From Sulfuricurvum sp. (GTDB taxonomy: Bacteria; Campylobacterota; Campylobacteria; Campylobacterales; Sulfurimonadaceae): DNA of 44,360 nucleotides. Positions within the stretch are counted from its first letter, which is position 1. Each line of letters starts with the position of its first letter. Of the stretch, positions 17,215-24,712 are shown one piece after another. A program made the position numbers and the translations under genes. Under the pieces are notes generated by a model. It was not told the origin of the DNA, did not search any database, and was given only the letters and a program-made list of their open reading frames with translations. The stretch spans positions 1 to 44,360 of the forward strand of contig NZ_JAFLKV010000050.1 in assembly GCF_019163035.1 (NCBI RefSeq), read 5' to 3'.

Positions 17215-19188
17215 ATGTCACACAAAACGACCTATACAAAGATCGCTGCAAAAATCATTTTTGTAACCATGTTTTTGACCCTAATTGTTGCCTATTTTTA
17301 TGGTGAGTATATGAAAAAGGATGCCATTTCCAATCTAGCCCATATTGATGCGAAAAAAACGAGTAAACTTGTTTTTGAAGCGCTCTATTCTGCGATGCAG
17401 AGAGGATGGAACAAAGATGATTTAGAAGAGATTATTAGTCGTCTTAATAGTGTTGATAAGAATATGAAAGTTAATGTATATCGAAGTGCAATCGTTGCAG
17501 AGCGTTTTGGAGAAATCGAAAAAGATAAGCTAGCACGTGAATCAAATGTTGATATTGTAAAAGCAATTAAAGGCACGGAAGTTCTAAATATTTCCAATTC
17601 AGAATTTATCAAATTCTATTATCCCGTCGTTGCGAAAGATGCTTGTTTAAAGTGTCACACAAATGCTAATATAGGAGATGTTCTAGGTGTGATCGATGTA
17701 TCGTATCCTATTGATGATTTGAAAGTTTCACTCAGTGAAATGATTAACTTTTTCATTATCTTCATCATTGTATTTTCACTTATTGTCTATTTGGCTATTT
17801 TTATTGAACTTAAACAGTATTTGATTAAACCGATTAAAAACTTTGCGAATGTCATAAAGAATATCACCGCATCACATGATATGAAAAAACGGGTAGAGGT
17901 GAATGATAATATCGAAGAGATTGACTCGATAAAAGACATTTTCAACAGTATGCTCGACTCAATAGAACACCAATTTTATTTTGATAGTTTAACAGGGCTA
18001 GAAAATCGGAGAATGTTGACCGAGAAACTCGAAGAGAAGCAGAATGTTTTTTTAATGATTATTAATATTGATGGGTTTCAAGAGTTCAATGATCTTTATG
18101 GAGATCCTGCCGGAGATTTGATTTTACAAGAGTTTGCCCTATTTTTACAAGAGATAATGCCTAAAAAAGAGGGACTTTATCGATTGCATTCGGATGAATT
18201 CGCCCATTTGTGCAACAGTGGTATGGATATCCATGAGTTTAAACTTTTTGCATCATTGGTAAGTGAAAAAATTTCCCAAAAAAGTTTTACGATCAGTGAG
18301 AAAGGGGAGATCAGTTTAAGTGCAACCATTGGTATATCTTATGGCTCTGAGTTATTGCTTATGAATGCGGATATCGCTCTTAAATTGGCGAAGAAAAATA
18401 AAAAGAATTTTTTGATTTATGATGAGACGATGGCGATGGCAAAAGAATATGAGAAAAATTTTGACTGGACAAAGCGTCTCAAAAAAGCGATTGAAGAGGA
18501 TAGAATCGTCCCTGTTTTTCAACCAATTGTTGATACTAAAACCGAAAAAATAGTGAAATATGAAGCGCTGATGAGAATAGTAGACGATCAAGGGTTATTT
18601 ATAGCACCGATCCATTTTCTGGAACTTGCAAAGAAAAATAAACTGTATCATCAGCTAACCAAGATAATCATAGAAAAAACATTCAATAAATTTGAGAACT
18701 TGCCCTATATAGTATCGATCAATATTTCGGTGGAAGATATTTTGAATAAAGAGATATACAACTTTATCATCAAAAAATTAGAAGAGAGTCAGATAGGGGA
18801 AAAAATTGTTTTTGAGATTATAGAATCGGAGGGGATCGAAAACTTTGATCAAGTGTTAGAGTTTATCAATGATGTCAAACGATTCGGTGTCAAAATCTCT
18901 ATCGATGATTTTGGTACAGGATACTCGAATTTTGAGTATCTTATGAAATTAAAAGTAGATTATATAAAAATAGACGGGTCGATGATCAAAAATATCGACA
19001 GCGATAAAAACTCGCAGATGATTACAAAATCGATCGTTAGTTTTGCAAAAAGTATGAATATCAAGACCGTTGCCGAGTTTGTCCACTCTAAAAATGTATG
19101 TGAAAAGGTCAAAGAAATGGATGTCGATTTTTCACAGGGGTATTATTTTGGAGAACCGACCGATTTGATTATTCCGTTTTCTCTTTGA
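17215..19188 (+). CDS. Membrane CxxCH sensor with degenerate GGDEF and intact EAL domains
   Basis: A 657-residue c-di-GMP protein. A TM helix (about 10-28), a periplasmic sensor of DUF3365/Tll0287 type with a haem-attachment motif CLKCH (144-148), and a second TM (about 170-195) are followed by a HAMP-like linker. The GGDEF domain has its active site changed to HSDEF (near 325), so cyclase activity is unlikely. The EAL domain has YEALMRI (near 450), DDFGTGYSN (near 563) and KIDGSM, so it is probably an active phosphodiesterase. Redox or gas sensing through covalent c-type haem is inferred. The preceding perfect inverted repeat suggests specific control. Confidence 0.92.
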   Translation: MSHKTTYTKIAAKIIFVTMFLTLIVAYFYGEYMKKDAISNLAHIDAKKTSKLVFEALYSAMQRGWNKDDLEEIISRLNSVDKNMKVNVYRSAIVAERFGEIEKDKLARESNVDIVKAIKGTEVLNISNSEFIKFYYPVVAKDACLKCHTNANIGDVLGVIDVSYPIDDLKVSLSEMINFFIIFIIVFSLIVYLAIFIELKQYLIKPIKNFANVIKNITASHDMKKRVEVNDNIEEIDSIKDIFNSMLDSIEHQFYFDSLTGLENRRMLTEKLEEKQNVFLMIINIDGFQEFNDLYGDPAGDLILQEFALFLQEIMPKKEGLYRLHSDEFAHLCNSGMDIHEFKLFASLVSEKISQKSFTISEKGEISLSATIGISYGSELLLMNADIALKLAKKNKKNFLIYDETMAMAKEYEKNFDWTKRLKKAIEEDRIVPVFQPIVDTKTEKIVKYEALMRIVDDQGLFIAPIHFLELAKKNKLYHQLTKIIIEKTFNKFENLPYIVSINISVEDILNKEIYNFIIKKLEESQIGEKIVFEIIESEGIENFDQVLEFINDVKRFGVKISIDDFGTGYSNFEYLMKLKVDYIKIDGSMIKNIDSDKNSQMITKSIVSFAKSMNIKTVAEFVHSKNVCEKVKEMDVDFSQGYYFGEPTDLIIPFSL

Positions 19189-19325
19189 TATAATTTGCCC
19201 CTTGGTTCACTTTAGACTTTGTCCAATCGACTGAGTTGGTGGTATCTTCTTTAACGCCGTTCCATGTGGCGGCACAGCCTGATAAAAAAACTAAAGTTAG
19301 TAGAAGAGAGAGTATATATTTCATG
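19169..19325 (-). pseudogene. Small entericidin-like lipoprotein gene with an apparent frameshift
   Basis: From an ATG at 19325 (AGAGG site seven bases upstream) the frame gives a signal peptide with lipobox, MKYILSLLLTLVFLSGCAATW. It then stops after three more codons (KRR). Skipping one base in the AAA run at 19260-19262 gives a continuous ending NGVKEDTTNSVDWTKSKVNQ and so on, to a stop at 19169, about 51 residues in all, like entericidin-type small lipoproteins. Either a decayed gene or a one-base sequence error. The 3' end overlaps the converging EAL gene by 20 bases. Confidence 0.6.
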
Positions 19326-19409
19326 AGATTACCTCTGAGCTTAAAATTATAAAATTTTATCTCAAGAATGTTAACGTAGAAAAAGGGATTTGATTCTGGG
19401 GTGAGAAAT

Positions 19410-20849
19410 CTACTCTGTTTCTATACGATTTTTCCCAAGCTCTTTTGCCCGATACATTGCCGAATCAGCCCGTGAGAGGATAGTCTCTATCGCATCAGCG
19501 GTACGAGCGGTGGCAATCCCGAAGCTTGCGGTTATATGAGAGGGTGTGAGATGAATGAGGTGTGCATCTTCTTCGAACGCTTTACGTAGGGTTTCAGCAA
19601 TCACCTCGGCACTCTCCTGATCGGTATCAATCAGCCCAATGATAAATTCTTCACCTCCCCAGCGACCTATGATATCAGTACGGCGTAGGCGGTTTTTAAG
19701 AAGCTCGGCAATTCGGATTAGGACATTGTCTCCTGCCTGATGGCCTAGTGTATCGTTGATCATTTTGAAATTATCGATGTCGAAAAAGATAAGGCTTAGC
19801 GGATTGCCGTTTCGTTTACTGAGGCGGAGAAAATCATTAAAGGAATCATTGAAGGCACTTCGGTTCATTAATCCGGTTAGGGTGTCGTTACTTGCCATAA
19901 ATTCGAGCTTTTTGTTGTACCCTCGGATTGTTAGGAGAATAATGAGGGTGATTATGACGGTCATTAGCAGTGATATGGCTAGATTCATATAAAAAGTTTG
20001 GCGTACGTTTTTGATAAAATCATCCAGTTTTGCTTCAACAATAAGGTATAAATTGAGTTCGGGAATGTACTTGGTTTTGAGAAGATAGTTTTCGCCATTT
20101 TTTTGATATTCGAGTATTTTGGACTCTTTGACGATGATTTGATCACTAATTCTATGCAGTTCTGGCGTATCGGAAAGATTTTTGATTTTGGAGTCACTCC
20201 GTTCGGATAAAATAATTTCCCCTTTTTCATTGACGAACATTACGGTGAAATTGTACTCCTGACGAAACCGCTTGAGCATATCGTTGATGTAGGATATTTT
20301 TAGTCCGATTCCCGTGGCTCCAACGAAATGGTACTCGTTGTCGTAGATTTTATGGTTGATAAACATGATGAGTGAGTTGTCCAGATTGTTATTGAAATCA
20401 AGATTGATTTCATTATCTCCTTGCACCTTTTTAAAATTAAAATACCATGCATTATCGGGTTTTGAACTGTTGAGATGTTCGAGAAAACCGCTTTGCGTGT
20501 AGTAGCTTTGGGTTTTTTCTGAAACTAAAAATGCGACGAACATGCCGTATTTATTATTGATCGCTTCGAGATAACGGATGATTTTTTCACTGTTTTGCTC
20601 ATCGTTTATGAGCCAGTCTTTTAAAAATGTGTCATGTGCCATCATCGAAGCGACGAGGTTGGGCTCTATGATGTGTTTTTGGATCTCGGTGTAGATATTA
20701 TCGACTGTCAGAGGGAGCGATCGGGTTTTGAGATCGGTTTCAGTGGCGTTGAGAGAAACCATAAAATTAATGAGTGAAATACTGATCGAGAGGGTGATCA
20801 TTAGCACCGATATGGTGATGACGATGTAAAAATTATTTTTGATTTTCAT
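19410..20849 (-). CDS. Diguanylate cyclase with periplasmic Cache-like sensor
   Basis: A 479-residue protein: TM helix at about 8-32, a long periplasmic region of about 250 residues that looks like a double-Cache/PAS-type sensor, a second TM near 285-307, then the GGDEF domain beginning ASNDTLTGLMNRSAF. The active site RWGGEEF (GGEEF at 398-402) is intact, so it should synthesise c-di-GMP. The periplasmic part includes GATGIGLKISYINDMLKRF, a usual Cache element. Ligand unknown. Monocistronic and on the opposite strand from the EAL protein. Confidence 0.94.
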   Translation of the reverse strand: MKIKNNFYIVITISVLMITLSISISLINFMVSLNATETDLKTRSLPLTVDNIYTEIQKHIIEPNLVASMMAHDTFLKDWLINDEQNSEKIIRYLEAINNKYGMFVAFLVSEKTQSYYTQSGFLEHLNSSKPDNAWYFNFKKVQGDNEINLDFNNNLDNSLIMFINHKIYDNEYHFVGATGIGLKISYINDMLKRFRQEYNFTVMFVNEKGEIILSERSDSKIKNLSDTPELHRISDQIIVKESKILEYQKNGENYLLKTKYIPELNLYLIVEAKLDDFIKNVRQTFYMNLAISLLMTVIITLIILLTIRGYNKKLEFMASNDTLTGLMNRSAFNDSFNDFLRLSKRNGNPLSLIFFDIDNFKMINDTLGHQAGDNVLIRIAELLKNRLRRTDIIGRWGGEEFIIGLIDTDQESAEVIAETLRKAFEEDAHLIHLTPSHITASFGIATARTADAIETILSRADSAMYRAKELGKNRIETE

Positions 20850-20929
20850 AAAGACTCTTTTAGTACGGTATAAAATAGTGATAAGTTTAGCATGATTTTA
20901 TAACGAATGCATTATGCAGAAGAAGAGTA

Positions 20930-21610
20930 TTACAAATCAATCTTATATCCTATGCCGTTTACATTGGAAATAATATTCGGGTAGCTTTTTTTCCTTATTC
21001 CACGAACCAATGTCCGAAGGGCATCCATACTCATTAAACCCTCTTGCCAGACAACAGATTCTATAGCACTGTAGGGGACGATTAGCCGTTTTTTATTTAA
21101 AAGAAATTCGAGAAGAAAATACTCTTTTTTGGATAATTGTATTAATCTGCCGTCGGTATGATTAATTGTTTTATTAATCGGATCGTAGCTAAATCCTTCT
21201 TCTAAAACGGTATAGGTTGAAGATCGGCAGTTAAGAATTGTTTTAACACCTATATGAAGCGCATCAAGTAAATCATTGTTTTTAAGGGGTTTGTGGAGAT
21301 AACGAGTAGTATTTAAGTTAATTGCATCGAACAGCATCTCTTGGTTACTGTACGCAGTTGTCATAATGACAGGGGTCAAAACATCTTTTTGGCGAAGGCA
21401 TCGGACGAAGTCTAATCCATTTTCGTTATTGAGTTGAAGATCGATTAAAATCATATCCACTTTTTGGGTTCTAAAAAGGTCACATCCTTTTATAGAATTA
21501 TTTGTTTCTAAAACTTTTAATCCATTTTCACGGATAAAGTGCGAGTTTTTTTCTCGGAGTTCAGAGTCGCTTTCGATATAAAGAAGGGTAAAATTATTTG
21601 ATCTGAACAT
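20930..21610 (-). CDS. OmpR-type response regulator
   Basis: A 226-residue protein. The receiver domain (about 8-120) has the phosphoacceptor Asp57 in ILIDLQLNNENG and the conserved Lys107 in YLHKPL. The acidic pocket is ESDSE rather than the usual DD pair. A winged-helix DNA-binding domain follows (about 140-226, ending ISNVNGIGYKIDL, the normal wing). No histidine kinase is next to it; instead it follows a PAS-GGDEF cyclase gene by 12 bases, so they likely share a transcript. DNA targets are unknown. Confidence 0.92.
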   Translation of the reverse strand: MFRSNNFTLLYIESDSELREKNSHFIRENGLKVLETNNSIKGCDLFRTQKVDMILIDLQLNNENGLDFVRCLRQKDVLTPVIMTTAYSNQEMLFDAINLNTTRYLHKPLKNNDLLDALHIGVKTILNCRSSTYTVLEEGFSYDPINKTINHTDGRLIQLSKKEYFLLEFLLNKKRLIVPYSAIESVVWQEGLMSMDALRTLVRGIRKKSYPNIISNVNGIGYKIDL

Positions 21611-21622
21611 ATATACTTCCCA

Positions 21623-22489
21623 TTAGAATTCTCCCAAAACACTCTGGTTTCGACCTTGGATTTTTGCCTTATACATTGCAGTATCTGCCGCTTTTATCGT
21701 ATTTCCGATAGGGATATCTGGATTTGCTTGGCTGATTCCAATGCTAAGGGTAATAGGGCGATTCAGAGCAAAATCATATTCATAGGTACGGTTGCGAAGT
21801 TTTTCAGCGATTGGTAGGGCTGTGTTGAGGTCCGTTTGATCCAAAATTACCAGAAACTCTTCACCTCCCCATCGGCAAAAAATATCACTGGCACGAAGTG
21901 TATCCCGGATAAGAGCAGAAAATTCGATTAAAATTCGGTCTCCTTCTAAATGGCCGTATTGATCATTAACCGACTTAAAGTGATCTAAATCTATAAAGAG
22001 AATGGTAAATGTAGAGTTATCAAAAAAAGCTTGCTCAACTTTTTGAGTAAGTAAAATATGAAGTTTGGCTCGGTTGTAAATCCCAGTAAGAGGATCAATC
22101 TCAATTTTTCGACTGAGTTCTTTTTGTTCTGTAATATTGGTATATATTCCAATATAGCCAAGAATGCCATCATTACTTTGCAGTGGTTCAATGCAGACTT
22201 TGCTCCAATATTTCGTGCCGTTTTTCTTTTTATTTTTGATCTCTCCACACCAAGTGTTTCCTTGATTGATGGTATTCCATAAATCATCATACAATTCTTT
22301 CGGTGTATCTGGATGGCGGACAGGTTTATGTTTAACTCCGATCAATTCATCTCGGGCAAATCCGGAAAGCATTTCAAACCCCTTACTAACATCAACAATG
22401 ACACCGGTAATATCAGTCGTAATAGTGACCGAATTTCGATCCAGTATTTCTGATTTGAGTTGTTCGAAATGCGTTGAATTATTGATCAA
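21623..22489 (-). CDS. Cytoplasmic PAS-GGDEF diguanylate cyclase
   Basis: A soluble 288-residue protein. The PAS domain is at about 15-125 (ITTDITGVIVDVSKGFEMLSGFARDELIGVKHKPVRHPDTPKE..., with a PAC-type end IGIYTNITEQK). GGDEF follows, with RWGGEEF (GGEEF at 208-212) intact. The PAS sequence GFARDELIGVKHKPVRHPDTP is of the Aer-like kind, where FAD-linked redox sensing is common; whether flavin binds here is inference. Start is TTG with AAGGG upstream. It is the first gene before the OmpR-type regulator. Confidence 0.93.
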   Translation of the reverse strand: MINNSTHFEQLKSEILDRNSVTITTDITGVIVDVSKGFEMLSGFARDELIGVKHKPVRHPDTPKELYDDLWNTINQGNTWCGEIKNKKKNGTKYWSKVCIEPLQSNDGILGYIGIYTNITEQKELSRKIEIDPLTGIYNRAKLHILLTQKVEQAFFDNSTFTILFIDLDHFKSVNDQYGHLEGDRILIEFSALIRDTLRASDIFCRWGGEEFLVILDQTDLNTALPIAEKLRNRTYEYDFALNRPITLSIGISQANPDIPIGNTIKAADTAMYKAKIQGRNQSVLGEF

Positions 22490-22663
22490 ATTTATTCCCT
22501 TTTGAAAATAATTGTAACCATTGATTATGAGATTTTAATGACCTCGTATAGTATCGGTAAAAAGTCATAAAAAAATCTTAGAATAAAGAGAAGTGAAAGA
22601 AATATTAAAATCAGTGAAAAATTGGTAAAAAAGAGATTGAAAAAGTATTTTTGGAAGTTTTAT

Positions 22664-22682
22664 AGTGGTGACCCCAATGAGA
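22664..22682. repeat. attL-like copy of the tRNA-Glu 3' end
   Basis: AGTGGTGACCCCAATGAGA matches 24018-24036 at 18 of 19 positions, including the encoded CCA end (TGG here) and the T-arm side of the acceptor stem. It is too short to be a tRNA gene itself. Confidence 0.65.
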
Positions 22683-22749
22683 GGGTATCACCTTCAGAAT
22701 CTAATAGTAAATCAAAGATACGATACATCCTTGCGTATCAAATCATATT

Positions 22750-23193
22750 TTATTCTGGAGTAGGTGCTAAATCAATACCTTCTATATTACTTTCAATCTT
22801 ATCACTACATTGAACTGTTGCGACTTGTTTTCTATTTATGAAAACGTTAATACCTGCTTCAATTGCATGACTTTCATTCATTCTATCAACGCCCCAAAAA
22901 ACATTATAAACAGTATTTGCATTTGGTATATCTATTGAATAGGACATGAATGATCCCATACCATTCCACTGCGTAGTCGTTACTTGTTGACGAGGAACAT
23001 TAATTACTAATTCAGGTTTTGTTTTAGGTTTTCCGAAAGAGTATTCAATAGTGGATTTATTATCGCAAACTTCAATTTGCTTTCCCTTCTTGGTCATACA
23101 ATAAAAAATAGTATTGCTATTATTAGAGCATGAACCATAAAGTGACATTCCTAAGAGTGATAAAAATGCAAATAAACGTATAATGCGGTTCAT
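22750..23193 (-). CDS. Exported protein of unknown function
   Basis: A 147-residue protein from the ATG at 23193, chosen because AAGGA lies seven bases upstream; further in-frame ATGs at 23199 and upstream have poorer spacing. A signal peptide (about 1-20) ends near the cysteine in LYGSCSNN, possibly a lipoprotein. The mature part has paired cysteines (FYCMTKKGKQIEVCDNK) and the pattern IEYSFGKPKTKPELVINVPR, found in exported proteins of unknown role in proteobacteria as far as I recall. It lies in the tRNA-Glu insert and follows the neighbouring exported gene by 16 bases. No catalytic motif is visible. Confidence 0.7.
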   Translation of the reverse strand: MNRIIRLFAFLSLLGMSLYGSCSNNSNTIFYCMTKKGKQIEVCDNKSTIEYSFGKPKTKPELVINVPRQQVTTTQWNGMGSFMSYSIDIPNANTVYNVFWGVDRMNESHAIEAGINVFINRKQVATVQCSDKIESNIEGIDLAPTPE

Positions 23194-23209
23194 TTTCATA
23201 TCCTTATAA

Positions 23210-23788
23210 TTATTTGCATTCCCATTCTTCAGCATACGCGAATGACTTAGATTCTAATAGTTTATCATCAAAAAACAATTGACCAACTAATACATCTGTT
23301 TTATTAACTTTAATTGTTTTAGATGTTTTAAATATAAATGGTTCAAAATCTCTAACTGAAGAACCTTGTTTTGTCAACTTTTCATTTAAAAATGTTGTAA
23401 CTCCAGCTTGACCCTCGTTTACTTTACATGTTTTTTCAAGAATTTGCTTTTCTTTACAAGATTCATAAAAAATGTCGCCAACCTTAATACCATTAGGGAC
23501 TGATTGAAACTTAACCGTTTGCTTATAATCTTCACCTTCAGATGAACATATTAATAAAATGTTATATAGATTTTTACTTTCTGCTATGACTTGCAATATT
23601 TGACATCCTGCTTCTGTACCAAATTCAATATCTTTGCTTCGGATAGTGAGAGGTAAAATTGTGTACTGAAGCTGACAAGTTGCTTGTTCCCCTGGATTGG
23701 TGTATTTGCCAATTAAACTTTTAGGGATCTCAACAGCACTTAAATTTATGTTTATCAATAGGAATAGTGTAATCCATTTATATATCAT
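23210..23788 (-). CDS. Exported cysteine-rich protein of unknown function
   Basis: A 192-residue protein with a signal peptide (about 1-18) and six or more cysteines in the mature part (ATCQLQY, AGCQIL, LICSSEG, YESCKEK, KTCKVNE, EWECK), suggesting disulfides in the periplasm. Nothing resembles a known enzyme motif. First gene of a two-gene unit in the tRNA-Glu insert; an AGAGGAT-type site precedes the ATG. A pair of small exported proteins on an insert could be an effector/immunity or inhibitor pair, but this is speculation. Confidence 0.7.
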   Translation of the reverse strand: MIYKWITLFLLININLSAVEIPKSLIGKYTNPGEQATCQLQYTILPLTIRSKDIEFGTEAGCQILQVIAESKNLYNILLICSSEGEDYKQTVKFQSVPNGIKVGDIFYESCKEKQILEKTCKVNEGQAGVTTFLNEKLTKQGSSVRDFEPFIFKTSKTIKVNKTDVLVGQLFFDDKLLESKSFAYAEEWECK

Positions 23789-24017
23789 AGGATCCTCTTT
23801 TTTAGTTATATTAAAATATTATCGAAGGTGTGTTGCATCTATGTTGCAATTACCACTTGAATGGGCACTTGGATATAAAAAACCACATGAAATATTCTTT
23901 GCTAAAATAGTTCAATGGATTGATGACCTCGAAGCTACATTACAAAATTAATTATATTACATTTGAAGGCTGAATGGACGTTATGAAAATTTGTATTTTA
24001 AGGAGATTGTTTTAAAA

Positions 24018-24036
24018 AGTGGTGACCCCAACGAGA
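24018..24036. repeat. attR-like site, tRNA-Glu 3' end
   Basis: AGTGGTGACCCCAACGAGA, the intact tRNA-Glu 3' terminus plus one flanking base pair, repeated at 22664-22682 with one mismatch. Confidence 0.6.
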
Positions 24037-24094
24037 TTCGAACTCGTATGGCCAGAATGAAAATCTGGAATCCTAACCATTAGATGATGGGGCC
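24020..24094 (-). tRNA. tRNA-Glu (TTC)
   Basis: A 75-base cloverleaf with encoded CCA. Seven-base-pair acceptor stem GGCCCCA/TGGGGTC with one G-T pair, anticodon stem CCAGA/TCTGG around the loop TTTTCAT (anticodon TTC), and T-loop GTTCGAATC. It lies 21 bases downstream of tRNA-Lys in the same transcript. Its 3' end is the apparent insertion target described above. Confidence 0.97.
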
Positions 24095-24115
24095 ACATAA
24101 ATGTGGTTGAAAAAG

Positions 24116-24191
24116 TGGTGTCCCGTGATGGATTCGAACCATCGACCCCTTCATTAAAAGTGAAATGCTCTACCAGCTGAGCTAACGGGAC
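24116..24191 (-). tRNA. tRNA-Lys (TTT)
   Basis: A 76-base cloverleaf with encoded CCA: acceptor GTCCCGT/ACGGGAC, D-arm AGCTCAGCTGGTAGAGC, anticodon loop CTTTTAA with anticodon TTT, T-loop GTTCGAATC. First gene of a tRNA-Lys/tRNA-Glu transcript. Confidence 0.97.
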
Positions 24192-24236
24192 GTAAATAAC
24201 AACAAACTGTTTCCAGATATGAGTTTGTGGACGGGA

Positions 24237-24265
24237 ATTATAGCGGTTGTCACCTTTTTTGTCAA
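24237..24265 (-). promoter_or_regulatory. Consensus sigma-70 promoter for the tRNA pair
   Basis: On the minus strand TTGACA (24260-24265) is followed after exactly 17 bases by TATAAT (24237-24242), a full consensus promoter 45 bases upstream of tRNA-Lys. Most other promoters in this window lack a recognisable -35 box. Confidence 0.85.
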
Positions 24266-24322
24266 TAGTAAGTGAGGAAATAGGATATTATATAGAACTT
24301 AATGAATCTAGGAGTGACGATA

Positions 24323-24712
24323 TTGAAAACACTATTTTTAAGTTGTTTGGTAGTTTTGAGTCTTTGGGGGGGAACCATCCAAAATGATGAGCAGTTCAAA
24401 ACGGCGGTTGCGTCTATGGGAAGTGCGGACAAATTGGTATTGATGATCTATACGACCGATGATTGTCCTGAATGTGCTTATATGAAGAGAAAAGTATTTC
24501 ATGAGAAGACGGTGGAACGGTATCTGAGTCAAAATTTCGTGGTCATCGAGAAAAACATTCATAAAAGCAAACTTCCCGACGGATACGATTATTTCGGCAT
24601 TCCAACGATGTTTTTTATCGATAAAGCGGGAAATAAAAAAGAGACGATCATCGGAAGTAAACGAGCGCAACCGTTTTTGAGTGAGTTACACCATATCCGA
24701 GGGATCAAATGA
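24323..24712 (+). CDS. Periplasmic thioredoxin-like protein
   Basis: About 129 residues from the TTG at 24323, preferred over the ATG at 24302 because AGGAG lies eight bases before the TTG and the resulting N-terminus is a clean signal peptide (MKTLFLSCLVVLSLWGG). The thioredoxin fold carries a CPEC redox pair (Cys48, Cys51 in this numbering) and the cis-proline region YFGIPTMFFID. Resembles SoxW/DsbE-like thiol reductants. Its stop overlaps the start of the pentapeptide-repeat gene by four bases. Confidence 0.88.
   Translation: MKTLFLSCLVVLSLWGGTIQNDEQFKTAVASMGSADKLVLMIYTTDDCPECAYMKRKVFHEKTVERYLSQNFVVIEKNIHKSKLPDGYDYFGIPTMFFIDKAGNKKETIIGSKRAQPFLSELHHIRGIK

Larger units (their letters stand above)
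22664..24036. mobile_element. Small tRNA-Glu-associated insertion (integrated element or remnant)
   Basis: The segment is bounded on the right by the 3' end of tRNA-Glu and on the left by a near-copy of that 3' end (18 of 19 bases). This is the arrangement left by site-specific integration at a tRNA 3' end. It carries two exported protein genes that do not resemble their neighbours and are more AT-rich, but no recognisable integrase. The 230 bases between the second gene and the tRNA hold only a 36-codon open frame. It may be a decayed or passive element. Confidence 0.55.

Noticed and set aside
22622-22813. Open frame MVKKRLKKYFWKF... on the plus strand across the left repeat
   Set aside because: It runs through the attachment-like repeat and into the antisense of the exported-protein gene, with no good ribosome binding site.
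23841-23951. Integrase fragment
   Set aside because: No tyrosine-recombinase motif (R-H-R-Y) is visible in the 36 residues; kept only as an unexplained open frame.
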